Source: Lumnitzera littorea
Lineage: Eukaryota > Streptophyta > Magnoliopsida > Myrtales > Combretaceae
DNA: 64,000 nucleotides
Direction of reading: 5' to 3'
Assembly: GCA_024138015.1 (NCBI GenBank)
Contig: JAMXBB010000003.1
Coordinates: forward strand, 9,927,997 to 9,991,996
A model generated the notes under the pieces. The model did no database searches and was not told where the DNA came from. It worked only from the letters and a program-made list of their open reading frames with translations. Below, piece by piece: positions 1-12,115 of the stretch (within the stretch, counting starts at the first letter, position 1; every line of letters starts with the position of its first letter). The position numbers and the translations under genes were made by a program.

Positions 1-104
1 TGATATACGATTCTTCATTTTTCATTTCACCAGATTTTGCTTGGTTACATTGTTCTCAATTCCTTTCCCTATTATATTGCTATCTTCCTTGTTCTCACTA
101 TACA

Positions 105-1608
105 AGTAAAAATATATTTAGTAAATGATGAAAATAATAATTTTTCATTAAAACAAAATTGATATCTTCTTCTAAGCACACCATAGTGCCACTCTCTAAA
201 TAATATCAAAGTGTTAAACTTTTGAAATTGTTGACTAGATCTCTTAAAAAATTTTATAGTATGTAATTTTTCTCTAATGTTGAAATAAAAAGGTATTTTA
301 TCCTAATATAAGTCTGTAATGATTTGTTGTGGCTAACTCATTACACAATTTAATCTAACATTTCCATTATTAATATAGATCAATTCAAGAGATAAATTAG
401 TAACAAAGTTACAAATATGTATTAACAAAAAACATTAAGGTTAATATTACACCAACACCCATAATTTTCAATATTGTGCACTTGCCCCTTCTAACGTAAG
501 GATTCATAAAATTTGCATACATGAATGTATACATTGAAAAAGGTCTAATGCAACGTCTTAGATAATCTAATGAAAAACAAAAAGAATTAAAAGGAACTAA
601 GGGGAAAAAAAAAACAAGTAGGAGAAATTATTATTATTTTTTTTAAAAGCATAAAGGTATTTAAATCTAAATCAAAACTTCAAACTTTCAATCCATGCCT
701 AATGGCTAATCATCAATTATGATTACGCCTAACCCAACCTCTAAAGCTAAGTAATGATAAATTAATCCAGTAGTTAAGTGTTCCCCATCATCATGGGTTA
801 AGGTAGGTATAAACGGGTTCATATGTCTTTTATGCGTATCATTGTTGACTAAATTTCGTTGGTAAAGATTGCTAAAATGGAGCCTAAATCTACAAGACAA
901 AACATGGTTAGTAGACATCAGATAGTTGTCTGGCATGGTCATTCTAATACTTAAGTCAGTATTTGTGGGATTATGAGAAAAAAGAAGAGCTAGAGGGGTA
1001 ATGTTAATATGTGTAAAGTGTCTTACCTATATAGTTTGACCTCTATATATATGCTTCATGGAGGGAATCTTGAATAGATATGTATTTTGCCTAATTAGGT
1101 AAGTATATCTTTCAAATAAATATAGTCCAACATTCCTAAAGGTAACATGACATATTGGTTGTTCTCACAGGGTAATAAGACCATAATGTTTCTTGATACC
1201 TAAGGCCCAAACTTCCTAAATGGACTGTTAAGGTCTAAGGTCCCTATGGAAATCGAGGTGTGAACTTGACCTTCAAGAGTTCTAAGGTGACTAAGGTCAG
1301 TCTTATTGACGGGTGATTCTTGTTCAGGTACACAAATACCTACAATACGAGAAAACAGTTACGGAAATTGCTCCGGTACTGCCACTTTAATGCCTAAGTC
1401 AACCCTCTTGTGATGAGAGTAAAATTGTTGAATGATTATGAGAATGAGAGAATAGAGAAGAGGGTCTTCTTACCTAAGGGTTTTGCCTCGTATTTATAGT
1501 ATGTCAATGGAGATTATCCCAAGATTGGATAATTGGACTGAGCTTAAGTATCAAGTCAACTAATATAAGTCCACATAATAATAATCGAAAAATGCCTATC
1601 AACACTTA
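105..1608 (-). mobile_element. Retroelement relic, repeat A copy 1
   Basis: No intact coding frame. Roughly 105-1,310 matches 38,347-39,435 in the same orientation, so it is a dispersed repeat. Near 1,200-1,500 the minus strand reads like an LTR promoter and R/U5 region: a TATAAATA box at about 1,491-1,500, then pyrimidine-rich transcribed-type sequence and a CTTAGGCATTA-like stretch of the kind seen in plant LTR U5 regions. Copy 1 keeps about 260 bp (about 540-800) that copy 2 lacks. It is interrupted at 1,608 by the solo LTR at 1,614-4,727 and appears to resume at 4,733. The assignment to an LTR retroelement is inference from promoter layout; no pol domain is visible. Confidence 0.55.
1491..1500 (-). 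promoter_or_regulatory. TATA box of a decayed LTR
   Basis: The minus strand reads ACTATAAATA, followed downstream by about 200 bases of U5-like sequence. It looks like a core promoter belonging to the surrounding retroelement relic rather than to a host gene, because no host gene follows on that strand. Confidence 0.4.
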
Positions 1609-1613
1609 CCCCC
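1609..1613. repeat. Target-site duplication, left (CCCCC)
   Basis: Five C residues directly precede the TG terminus of the LTR at 1,614. The same five C residues directly follow its CA terminus, at 4,728-4,732. A 5-bp duplication is typical of Ty3/Ty1 integrases. Confidence 0.7.
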
Positions 1614-4600
1614 TGTCACGCCCCGAAGCGGCAGAGTCGTAACAGCCCCGCCGTGTAAACTACCCTAAGATAGAAGTTGGCCTCACAACCGCTATCCTAG
1701 ACCTGATCTACACAAGGCGTCCACAACTAACCCGCTTTGAAGTAGACAATTTGTAATTTAAATAAATCATTTATCTAAGAAAGTGAGGAAATATATATAT
1801 GCTGTAATTCAGCTAATGAAATTAAGGTTTACAATATTTCTTCGCAATATATTTCCTAGTTGTTACATTATTCAAAATGAAAAGTAATTCTAAAATAAAA
1901 ACTTAAACCTTAAAATATGTGTTTATTCTTCACATGTTTTTCCTCACTCCCCAGGATCCAGCAGTTGCTAGCTTCAGAGTAATTGGTTGCCGCTTCTTAG
2001 CCAGCACCTGCACGATGTCTATAGGGATGTGAGCAACCACAGCTCAGTAAGTAGGGACGGAGGACTTAAAACTATACCATACACACAACAAGGTTTTCAA
2101 TCACTTATTAAATGCAATGCATGTGCAAGCAAATGCCATCGCACGACGTTGTCCGGCCCGTCGTGAGATTAGAGAAATTGCGCCCGCTCTAATCCGGGTT
2201 GAGGAGTTACCGTTAATGCAACAGCTCACGACCAAACCCAGGCTTGTGTAATGGAGACCTTGCTCCTCCCGCGACTACCTTCGAACCACTGTCTTCATCC
2301 CCGCCGCAACCTCCTCTCCTGTCACTTAGTTCGACTGAGGATGAAGAAGGGACCATTTTGCAATCCTGCGCTATCCCTTCCGAAGGGGTCGGTATTTGGC
2401 CGGAGAGTCCTAAATCCCCTAACGGGTTGCCATGCATGTTCGATTATGATTACTGGTCATACATTTGATTAAGTCCAATTTAGAGCGATCAATCATTACA
2501 TACAATTCATACAATATGTGTTAAAGCAGCAAACAGAATCATAGCATCACCCATAATCAAGCACATGCACGCATTCAACTATCTAACAAGCACAACCAAG
2601 CATAATCTTAAGCCTCCAAAATATAGCATCGTATTAATCCCAACTTACCTCGACTCCTCGCTCGCTCACTCGAGGTCCGATTTGCTCAGGCCATTGCCGA
2701 TTATCCCTATAACACGAACGTGGTTTCAGCTTTTCATATAACTGTTATAGGTTCGTTTTATCCTATAATGCTTATTGTTAGGTTTTGTTTACGGTTTAAT
2801 ATGCCTAATTATCTAGGTATTAAGTCTTTTATAATTATTCCAGGTTTAGATTTAGGTTTAGGTTCGGTTTTCGCATCGATTTCTGAACCAGGTTTTTAGT
2901 TCGATTTTTAAGTAATGTTTTAGATTCCAACCCTAAAAATCCGTTTCAACCTATAATGTGAAATTAATCACATTACTTCCCGATCTCCTATATACCATTA
3001 TTACCCCTAGTCAGTATTTTATTCCATCCGGTACACTTAAATCCCTATTTGTGTACCGAATTTACTCCTAATGTGAGAAATTTTTACATTTTTCATATAA
3101 TTACATAAATTCAAGTTTCTTATCAGATTTATTATATATTCCTATTATTTATATAATATCAATTTTTATCCTAATATTTTCTATTTATTATATTTTAAAA
3201 AATTACACATTATGCATTATTACATATTATGCACATAATGCATTTCTAATATTTCTATTACCCTAATTACCATCTCTAACATAAATTATCACTTCAAAAT
3301 GTCTAAATTCATCCTAGATCAGGTTTTACACCTAATTATTCTAATTTACAAAATTAACTCATAATTTACTATGTTTTTCTATTACTAATTTACTACATAA
3401 TTAACCTAATAATTACATCTAACACCCTAAATGCTATAAGTATCATACTCCATCAGATCTTAACATCCTAAAACATGTAATTATTCACTAAATCAGAAAT
3501 TAATCATTTAATTACATAATTAACCCTAAATTACCCATTTTATGCCTCTTTTTAGAGCCTAAAAATTATCTAAAAATTTCAAAAATTAATTTTTGAAAAA
3601 GGGTTTGATAGCACTGTCCTATGTCACATGAGCATCCTATAGAAAAATTTTGAGCCCCAAACTACATCCCTAAGCCTATTTAATTTCCGGTTTAATCATG
3701 CTCGGTTTTGAACAATTTGTTAAGGACCCTATATTTTCAGACATAATTAAACTAAATCAACATTTTTCCCTAAATCTACATACAATAAAACCTCAGAATA
3801 ACAAGTTTCATAATTTTCTGGGCAAAATAACTAATTTTACAAAATTATACAAGAATCGGGCTGGAATTTGGACTCACCGGTTCAGGTGGCTCCGGCCACC
3901 GCGGGCCGCCGTGGCCTTGTCGGCCGGCCTAGGCGCTGCCACCACCGTGTGGTGGTGGTGGCCGTCCACTCCCAGCTCCTCGTTTGGTGTGGGTTCCCTT
4001 TAAAACCCCTAACTGCACAGTTTTTCTTATTTTTTTTATTTTTCTGGATTTTCTCTCGAATTTTTGACTCTCCCTAATTTTCTCACTTTCCAAACTGTCC
4101 AAATGAGCTCTGTAAATTTTTTCCCTATTTATAAACATTTGTTGTAATTAATATGCATTAATTTGATGGGATTTTGCCCATTTCCTTGATTTTAGGCTTT
4201 TAGTTTGGCAAAATCTTATTGGCTAATTTTTTTTCTTTTCAGCCACGACCTGATCTAGTTGCAGACCTCTCCTTCTGATTTTTTTCTGATTTTTTTATAA
4301 TTATTTTGTATTTTTCTTTAATTATTTACTTAATTTTCGGCCTATTTTAGCAATTACGCGTATTTTTATCTACACGTAAATACATGTAGGGTACACGTGA
4401 ACATTCCTAAATATTATTTTGGTCATTCTAAAATTTTTAGTATACATATAATCTATCTCTACTAATTTATTAGTTATTATATTACACTTTTTGCCTTTTC
4501 GGTAATTAGCAGTTATTATGCTTAAAATTTGAAAATTTTATAGTCTCCTATTTTACTACTCACTTTCTTAAATTTAAGTTTACAGGGTCATTTTTACTGG

Positions 4601-4727
4601 TATCTTGTTAAATAGTTTATAATTTGGGTGTGATCGGATCCTTTAGCCGATCGCCCTAAACCTTGGGTTCTAAGTTCAATCTTACGGTTACTTGGCTGAA
4701 CTTTGAGGCTTAACTTTGGGGCTTACA
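1614..4727 (-). mobile_element. Solo LTR, family B copy 1 (3,114 bp)
   Basis: The element starts TGTCACGCCCCGAAG and ends GGGGCTTACA, giving TG..CA termini and an imperfect inverted end (TGTCACGCCCC against TGTAAGCCCC). It is flanked by an exact 5-bp TSD, CCCCC. No gag, pol, primer site or second LTR is joined to it, so it is best read as a solo LTR left by LTR-LTR recombination. A TATAAATA box at 4,126-4,133 on the minus strand gives the sense direction, with U3 at 4,727-4,133 and a very long R/U5 below. A GC-rich patch (about 3,870-3,990) with GTGG repeats lies in the transcribed part. A related copy sits at 30,556-34,587. Short ORFs inside are incidental. An LTR of 3.1 kb is long but within the range of large plant Ty3 families; the exact lineage is unknown. 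Confidence 0.75.
4126..4133 (-). promoter_or_regulatory. LTR core promoter TATA box
   Basis: TATAAATA on the minus strand, followed by AGGG. The related LTR copy has the same box at 33,968-33,975, which supports it as the conserved family promoter. Confidence 0.5.
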
Positions 4728-4732
4728 CCCCC
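4728..4732. repeat. Target-site duplication, right (CCCCC)
   Basis: Right-hand partner of the CCCCC at 1,609-1,613. Removing the LTR and one TSD joins ...AACACTTA-CCCCC-TACTCTCT..., a plausible pre-insertion site. Confidence 0.7.
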
Positions 4733-4840
4733 TACTCTCTTTAGTGACAAAGTCGGAAAAGAGAATATCTAGGGAGGTTGATTTTGTGGGATTTCTGGAA
4801 AGATTTGAAATCTTAACCCGAAAGGACTAGAGTGCTTAAA

Positions 4841-5135
4841 AAAGTAAAGGCTTGAAAAGGTGAAAACCGAGAGTGACTAGAGCACCTATAAATATTGATA
4901 TGCCTAAAAAGGTGAAGACCCAAGTGGCTAGAGTGCTTGAAGCATGAAGAAGCAAAAGCCTAGAGAGGTCGATACACCTAAGGAGGCGAGAGCGCCTGAA
5001 GAAGCGAGAACGCTTAAAGAGGCGAGAGCACATAAAGAGGTAACGGCTTGAAGAGGCAAGAAGCACCTAAAGGGGCGAGAGTGCCTGAATAGGTAAGGGC
5101 TTAAAGAGGCAAAAGCGATTGAAGAGGCCAATATG
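4841..5135 (+). repeat. Minisatellite, units of about 16-19 bp
   Basis: Degenerate tandem units, clearest at 4,981-5,130, follow the pattern AGAGGCGAGAGCGCCTGA. The core GGCGAGAGCGCC is partly palindromic. At least eight consecutive units can be read, ending CTTAA, CTGAA or CTTGA in turn, and weaker copies extend left to about 4,841. It lies directly right of the solo LTR, probably inside the U3 of the interrupted minus-strand LTR. ORFs read through it are low-complexity artefacts. Confidence 0.7.
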
Positions 5136-5138
5136 GTT

Positions 5139-8100
5139 GAAAAGTTTAAGGAAGCATGCAGGCCGTTTAAGTTAAGCAAGACTTATGCTAAATAAAGTTG
5201 TAAAATTGGCTAGTCAACCTTTAGTCCGTTAATATATGGGACTTTAACCTTATTCACTCGTTGTCCATACAAGTTGTAGGCTCGTCGTCTATAAATTCGA
5301 CTTAGAGTGATTAAGTTTATGCCAACTCGTTGTTCATAATGTATAGGACTTAGATATAGATATCAACAACATCACAATGTAATGTACAACATCAAATGCA
5401 TGCTTTGAAGGATGAGTAACCAACAAATTATAAACAAGTATATCTCATCCCGGTTTAAGAATTAAGTAGCTAGATTGACACATAAATCTATGAATAGTTT
5501 AGTAAATCCTCTTTTTTTTTTTTTTTTTGAGAAATATCATTATCAAGTTGGCCATGTTATTTACCTAGCATTTTGGGCAACACGAGATATGTCCCAAGAG
5601 TGAACTTCACTTGGTCCTACACAGCAGCTCCACTTTGGAAAATTTTAGTTTAGAGTAAATAATAATATCGGTCGTCCAAAAGCTTAGAATTGCTCGACCA
5701 TCAAGATGAACAACATTCACATGTTGGAGTTACTCAGCACAAGTCATTGAGTGGTGAAGAGCTCAGCACGCTTGGAGTTACTCGGCATAAGTTTGCGTCG
5801 TAATGAGCTCAGCACGGTCAGCTCTGATAAGAGCAAGGACAATTGAACAACTAATATTCATATTCCAAATGTGCCACTTTTTATTCCATACTGGGTTGAC
5901 ATAGCTACAACAAATGGGAGTAACTCCCTCGACACATCATAGCAACTTGAACAAGTGCAGCTTGGAGTGGAGTTGTGTTTTGTCATCGTACTCGCTGCAG
6001 GACTGGGGTGAATAGTTTGGTGATTTGGCATGATATTCGGCTCGAGAACTTAGCGCTCTGGTGTGTCGTTGGCAGCTCAGAGTACTTAAGTTAGGGATAC
6101 TGTTTTAGAGAGCCGTTCGGCTACATTTTTATTAGTGAGCAGTTCAGCATATCACAACAGCTTTCTACACTGGATCGTAAGCTATACTTTGTGATCGATA
6201 ATATGATTATGTGTACAGGTTGGGTTTCTTGGTGTACATGAAGATGGACAATTAGAGTACATGAAGCTGGTCGTTGAGTCAGCAACACTTACTCGGCAAA
6301 GAGATGGACAATTACTCGGCATGGAACTTGACGACTTGTTGACTCGGATAAACTTGGCTTCTTGGCTCTTGTCGTTGGTCGGCATGGTATAATAATGCTT
6401 CGGTCTTGCTCGCAAGCTTAGTGAGAGCGTAAATTATAAGAGCTCGTTAATCATCTCCTTGACTGCACTGGGTTGCTCGGCCAAGGATCGAGAGCGTGAG
6501 CCTTGTCGGGTCGTTATCGCATTGTTCACTAAATTCCTTGGTTACAAGACTCAATTGCTCCAACGAGGAAGTTGCTTTGAGCTTGAACATTTGGGTGGAC
6601 AACTCGGTCTTGTCACCTAAAAGAGCTCGGCTCAGTAATTGTTGGATGCCACAATCACCGCTCGATTCAATGAAAGCTCAGAACTTAGAACTCAGAGTAC
6701 TAGGATGCTATAGTTTGGCTGTTCTGTAATTCGGCATTGTGCATCCAGTAGCGTAGTGTTACTTTTTGGGCATTGTATGGTGAAGAGATTGAACGTTGCA
6801 GCTTGGCCCTCGGCATTGAAACTTTTATTAAAGAACTCGGTCATCGACTTTGGGTATTCGAACTTGCTCGTCAACCATTCTTGCAAACTCGGATTGCTGT
6901 TCAATCCCCATATATCAAATATGGCTTATTGCAATGGATTGCTCGGCCACTGGTCCACCATCCATTTCACTACAATTTGTGAGCTTAAAATAGCTCAGAC
7001 TTGTTGTTTGTCAAATTGTGGTCAGCTTATCTTAGTAAGCGGAGTTGTTGCAGTGTTTGGCTCCGCAAATGGAGTGAATGGATCAGAACTGGGATTGTTA
7101 AGCTCGATCGATAAACTCGTTGATTGGAACTCGCCTTGGTAATCGTGCCACCATCAATCAGCGAAGAGTCGCGGAAGGTACATCAGTTATATTCAGTCAG
7201 GCAGAGTAATTGGACATTGACCTGTTCGAATATCCATATAGCCGAATAACTCGGTATAGCAAATGAAAATTCGGACATTGCCCTGTTCGTCGAGTTAGGC
7301 GAGCTCTAGTTCTAGGAACAAAGCTTAGGCCATGCTGCTGCAGAAATCTTTACTGACTTGATTTGGTTGGACAGAAATGATATAGGCCAGAATTGCTCGG
7401 CGAGAATTACCTCAAAAACTCCACATAATTTTCTCGGCACAATAGAAGGTCATACACGTGGCTACAGCTCTGATTGAAAACTCGACTCAGCGAGAATTAC
7501 CCAGCATCAGTTTCTCGGCTTCTCGGTTTACAGCAACTTGATAGATTTCAAGGTAATAAGGGCAGCTCTTCTTTGGGGACGCTAGAAGCTCCGAACTCGA
7601 GGGTGCTGTGCTGAAATGGATTTGGACTTATAAAGCAACTCGGATTTCATCATATTGGGCTTAACTCGTATACTAAATCGGAAAGAATAAATAAGCTCGG
7701 AACTTGGTCTTGGAGGAAGAAGCGGTAGTCTGGACTCCGACTTATGCGAGCGGCCATGAATATGGCGTTACTCATTTCGAACATCAGATCAATGTCGGCG
7801 ATTGTGGTTTACGTAAAATTTCAGGCCATCCGCTCTTGAACAAGACATCCAAGCAAAGCTGCTGCTTACGAAGGGCTCAAATTGCTTCCATACCGCTGCA
7901 ACTCGGCATGGATAATTCTTCAATGTTGGTAATTCTAAACCACAAAATTTCTATGAATCCTTGGAGACTATGGTCACAGGTTGTTCAACACATCACTAAG
8001 CTATTCATCCTTCATAACTGTCCATAATTGTCGGTATGCATGTTTCGAAAGACTTCCAGAAGCAGTTACAAGAGACGGTGATCTTAGGTTTCATGGTTGA

Positions 8101-8700
8101 ACTCTATCCTTCTTGGAATTATTCGAGTGATAGCCTAATGCAAATGTCTCCTTCTTGAAAACATAGAAGTTAAAGCACCATTCAGCATCATATTGCTAGG
8201 GTTGACATCAACTTGTACGCAGCTCAACACAATGTTACATTGTTATTTGAGGAACTTGGCACGAATATATTGCAACATGACTCCTAATAGGGATCAAAGA
8301 TTGATCACGCGCTCTTGAGCCTAAGAGCTTTCCTAGGTGGTTCATCAAGCTGTTCAAGGTGAGTTAAGCGCCAAGAAGCAATGCTTACCCCAGTTTGATT
8401 TGTCAAGCCACTTTGCTCTCCAAGCAATCCAAGGTATTGCCAAGGTAACCAGCCAACATGCCGAATTGAACCCTATGCTATGCACTAGTTCAAGCATTGA
8501 ATCTGAATACAGCAATCTAAACAATGCTGATGCCAAGTTGACAATAAACAGGAACCAACCATCTGAGGCAAACCCTAAACATGAGTCGCTTTTGAACCAA
8601 CCTCAGTCCAGTCCCGATTGTCCAAGCTACTTAAATGCCGATGCTACACTAACTTGATCGAAACTCACCCCTGTTGGATTCACAATGTTGTTAGAAGCGC
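5139..8700. other. Non-coding, retroelement-like, CTCGG-rich region
   Basis: No gene is recognised. The plus strand repeats short motifs such as CTCGGC, CTCAGCA, ACTCGGCAT and GAACTCGG many times between about 5,700 and 7,700. The longest ORFs (for example 6,756-7,142) have no recognisable domain and unnatural composition. A run of about 18 T lies at 5,512-5,529. The motif bias and the position left of a Ty3-type primer site suggest the U3 of a very long LTR, but I did not find a matching second LTR. Confidence 0.35.
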
Positions 8701-9212
8701 AGATTGATTTAAAACATGCACACGTTGTCCTTTCTAACATCCGTACTATTTTTTCTAACAGTGGATATTCTTTTTGCATGAATACATGCTCTCTCTATAA
8801 ATTATTCTCCTTTTCTTAGCAAGTAGGGATCCATCTCTGTAATTTTTTGTAATTTAGAACTTACCCTAACTAGGTACTATAAATACTAGCATAATGTAAT
8901 ATCAAGATCATATAGAGAATACATTGGACTTTTACTCTCTCTTAAGCTAAGTATCTTTACTTTTAAGCTACTCTTATCTAGCTCATTCGAGCGTAAACTA
9001 GTGGCAAGTGATTTTCGACCATACTTGTGCGTCCTATAAAGTCTAACCCAAGCTCATATGAGGCATTGATGCGACATATCCATTGTCGATGTACAGGAAC
9101 CTCTATTCATCCCTCAACTTTCATTTACTTTTCGAACCATCTCGTGGCCCAGAACTACCCCTTTGTTTACGTGTGATATTAGGTCCGTGTATTCATCTAC
9201 GAATCCGTATCA
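8701..9212 (+). mobile_element. 3' part of a 5' LTR (Ty3-type relic)
   Basis: A CTATAAATAC box at 8,877-8,886 is followed by about 330 bases of leader-like sequence ending in CA at 9,211-9,212, immediately before a primer-binding-site-like motif. This is the R/U5 layout of an LTR on the plus strand, continuous with the gag relic downstream. The left boundary of the LTR could not be fixed. Confidence 0.5.
8877..8886 (+). promoter_or_regulatory. LTR core promoter TATA box
   Basis: CTATAAATAC, about 325 bases upstream of the inferred LTR end and of the primer-site-like motif at 9,215. Confidence 0.4.
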
Positions 9213-9872
9213 TCTTAGTATCAAAGTTTGGCTATGTTCAAAGCTCAACTCTGCTACTGTGTTCTTTGAGTGTAATCATTAATGTCAAACTCAAGTGTTC
9301 AAAGAACTTTGGAAAACCAAGAAAATGGTACTCGATATGGCTAAGGGCAAAAAGGAAGCTTCACACCTCAGTTAGTGGATGATCGATTAGATAGCTTACC
9401 AATTTAGTAGCTAGTTTAGTGACTGTTATACAAGAAAACAAGCAACAAGCTAAAAAGAGCCCCACTAGAGAACATGAGTAGCAGGAACAACGCAATGGTC
9501 AGTTTAGCCAAGTTAATGCCCCAGCTCAACTACCCCGAATTGAAGGAGTTGGTAAAGATGCTAGACGAAGGCTAGTGCTTAAAGAGATTAAGGAGGAAGT
9601 ACAAGGGGACAACGAAGTAGAGGAATACTACAAGCCTGAGGAAAGAAATATGCAAGCCCCTAAAGTTAAAGGACTAAGAATACGTATTCCAAGTTTTTCT
9701 AGAGGTAGTGATGCTGAAGACTACCTAGATTAGGTAGATAAGATTGAAAAGCAATTTGAATACCACGAAGTGCTCGATGATGCAAAAGTTAAACTTGTTG
9801 TGTTAGAGTTCACTAGTTATGCCGCCTTATGGTGGAAGAACTTGCAAGCTACTAGAAGAAGAGTTATTTCAT
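9213..9872 (+). pseudogene. Primer-binding site and broken gag (Ty3-type)
   Basis: At 9,215-9,231 the sequence TTAGTATCAAAGTTTGG resembles the initiator-tRNA-Met primer site (TGGTATCAGAGC...) with G-to-A changes. From about 9,658 to 9,872 one frame reads as a retrotransposon Gag core. A segment with IRIPSFSRGSDAEDYLD leads to a TAG stop at 9,731-9,733, where families usually have Trp (YLxWV). It continues to VKLVVLEFTSYAALWWKNLQ, with the typical Trp pair at 9,830-9,835. Further stops occur upstream. Similarity ends near 9,872, where AT-rich unrelated sequence begins, so the capsid and the whole of pol are missing. It is inactive. Confidence 0.75.
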
Positions 9873-11189
9873 AAAAAATCTGCAAAGTTAGCACTCTCCA
9901 TCAGTATACCAATTAGATCATAGGTATGCGACAGATATAACTAGTTATTTTAGTCGAATGGTTGTATTTACCAATTTAAGAGAGTGATCACATAAATGAT
10001 AACACATAAAGCAATCAATCAATCATTCAACAAACAATCAATATCAACCAACAAGGAGCATACAAATAATAAGCAGTATACAAATATTCTGAAAAACAAG
10101 CAGCAAGTAGATAACATATCATAAGAACTTTCTTACTTAGGTTAATTCTCATACTTCAATCCTTTGAGATTTTCAGTTCTTGATAATTAAGTACCTAAAA
10201 GATAAATAAATCTATAAATATTCTGAAAAACTAGGTTCATCGATTAACTAAATGTCTATTATTATTTATCTAGTTTCCCACTATAACTCAAATATGGTAT
10301 AAACATAGTTTAACTTAAATCTTTTACTTACTTTTTTTAGTTTATCTTAAATTTTTAATGATGTACAACTTTTTCATTTTAACTCCAATTTTTATTCACT
10401 TATAGTCGATTTTTATTGTTTTCAAACGTACTTTTACGTAACCAGATCCTTTTTAGATGTTATAACCCATATTTTTCCATTATGGTGTAAAAATATTACG
10501 AATTTTATTATTTTAACTTAAATAATTATAATATATTATTTTAAGCCTTTTCTTTACATATTTATAATTTAATAAATATCTAAATTTTATATTTTTGTAA
10601 TTCTCTTATTTTTAAATCGATCTTATCACAATTTAATTATTTTTATATTTTTAAGGTTTAAAACTTATTTGATTCATTTTTACTATTTTAATAATTTTTT
10701 AATTAATTAATTATTTTATTATTATTATTATTATTACAAAGTTAATTAAGTTTCTATTAAATGTTTACGTGGCAGCATGAGAAAGTATCATGTGTCGATT
10801 TCATGAATTTTTATATTTTCAATCTTTTTCCTATTTTGTATTTTTACGTAATAGGTATATAATTATATTTTATTAAATTTTGTAAATTAATTATTTCCTA
10901 TTTCTTTGAGAATCACGACTTATGCACTTATATATATATATATACTACCTTACTTTATTTATTAATTCAGTATTATAGTATAGTATACCTATAATATTTA
11001 TGTATACTCATATACTTAGATATATACTATACCCTTAACATACGTAGTTTATACATATACATATACTTATGTACTTAATTTCCCTTAACTTATTCATGCA
11101 TATATACATATGTAATTAAATAATCTAACCTTAAATATACCTTATGTGCTATACGCATATATATGCATTTATGATACCTATATGTATTA
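9873..11189. other. AT-rich non-coding sequence
   Basis: No gene recognised. Contains simple sequence: (ATT)n near 10,715-10,735 and (TA)n at about 10,928-10,943. Sequence style resembles the AT-rich parts of the decayed LTR at 30.6-34.6 kb, but I could not establish homology by eye. Confidence 0.4.
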
Positions 11190-11455
11190 TACTTGTATTA
11201 TTTTTTTTATAATTTATACATACACATACGGCTACTTTACATATATATATATATATATCTATTGAAAATACATAATATATATACTATTATATACACATAT
11301 ATATACATGTATTCAAATCCTTTTATACCAAACATTTGTAGAATCAAATGTAACATGTATGTATACATAAATATACTTAAGTATTTATATATATATGAAC
11401 ACATATCATAAAGAAATACTAATTTTATATATAAACCCATTACATAACTCTATAG
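11190..11455. repeat. TA/TATACATA microsatellite block
   Basis: Almost pure A/T/C simple sequence with (TA)n at about 11,240-11,260 and repeated ATATACATA-like words. ORFs on both strands here (rich in Tyr and Ile) are by-products of the repeat. Confidence 0.7.
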
Positions 11456-11639
11456 TACATAAAAATTCCAAAAAATACATGTATAAAAAAGAATACATAT
11501 AAATAATTATTACAAAATAATTATAATATGTATATTACTTACCTATTTCTCTTAGTAATTTGATGAATAATATATTAGAAGTTCCTTCTTAAAATTGATA
11601 TGAAGTTAATAAACTATAAATAATAAGATACATAATTAG

Positions 11640-12115
11640 GATTATGTGTAATAGTTTCAAGAAAATAAAAGAGAAATGAAAAGAAGATGAAAAAGAAATG
11701 GAAGGAAAAGAAGAAAAATAAATTTTGGTGAAAGGAAAGAGGGTTGTGGGCTTGTGTTATGTTTTTAAGTTTGATTCTTGTAAAGTAAGGTAATGAAAAA
11801 GTGAAGAATATGCACCCGTCAAGAAGAAAAGCAAAGTAAAAGAAGAAAAAGAAAAAGGAAAAAAAGAAAGAGATAAGGTAGTAATCATTAGTTTTGACAC
11901 CTAGCTTATCTATTCATTTGATTTTTATCAACTTAAAGAGCACATGTGATAATTGGAAATAACCAAAAGAGCACATGTGGTAATTGGAAAGAACCAAAAA
12001 CACATGATTCTGGAAAGCTAACGTGAAAGGAGAGAAAAAATAGGGAAAGAAAAAGGAAAAAGAAAGAGAAAAGAAGAAACAAGGAAAAATAAAAATAAAA
12101 ATAATAGACTTTTGT
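11640..12115. repeat. Polypurine tract with embedded tandem repeat
   Basis: About 450 bases of A/G-rich plus strand (runs such as GAAAAAGAAATGGAAGG) broken by a short ordinary segment near 11,890-12,000. No coding potential. Polypurine mirror-like tracts of this kind can form triplex DNA, but that is general knowledge and nothing here demonstrates it. Confidence 0.6.
11935..11996 (+). repeat. 31-bp tandem duplication
   Basis: Two adjacent 31-bp units share AAAGAGCACATGTG and TAATTGGAAA, and differ at two positions (A/G and T/G). A degenerate piece of a third unit (AAAACACATGATTCTGG) follows. There are no spacers, so it is a simple tandem repeat. Confidence 0.8.

Noticed and set aside
6756..7142. 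128-codon ORF
   Set aside because: No recognisable domain, overlapping ORFs in other frames, located in the CTCGG-rich non-coding block.
11935..11996. CRISPR-like repeat
   Set aside because: Two adjacent 31-bp units without spacers in a plant genome; a simple tandem duplication.
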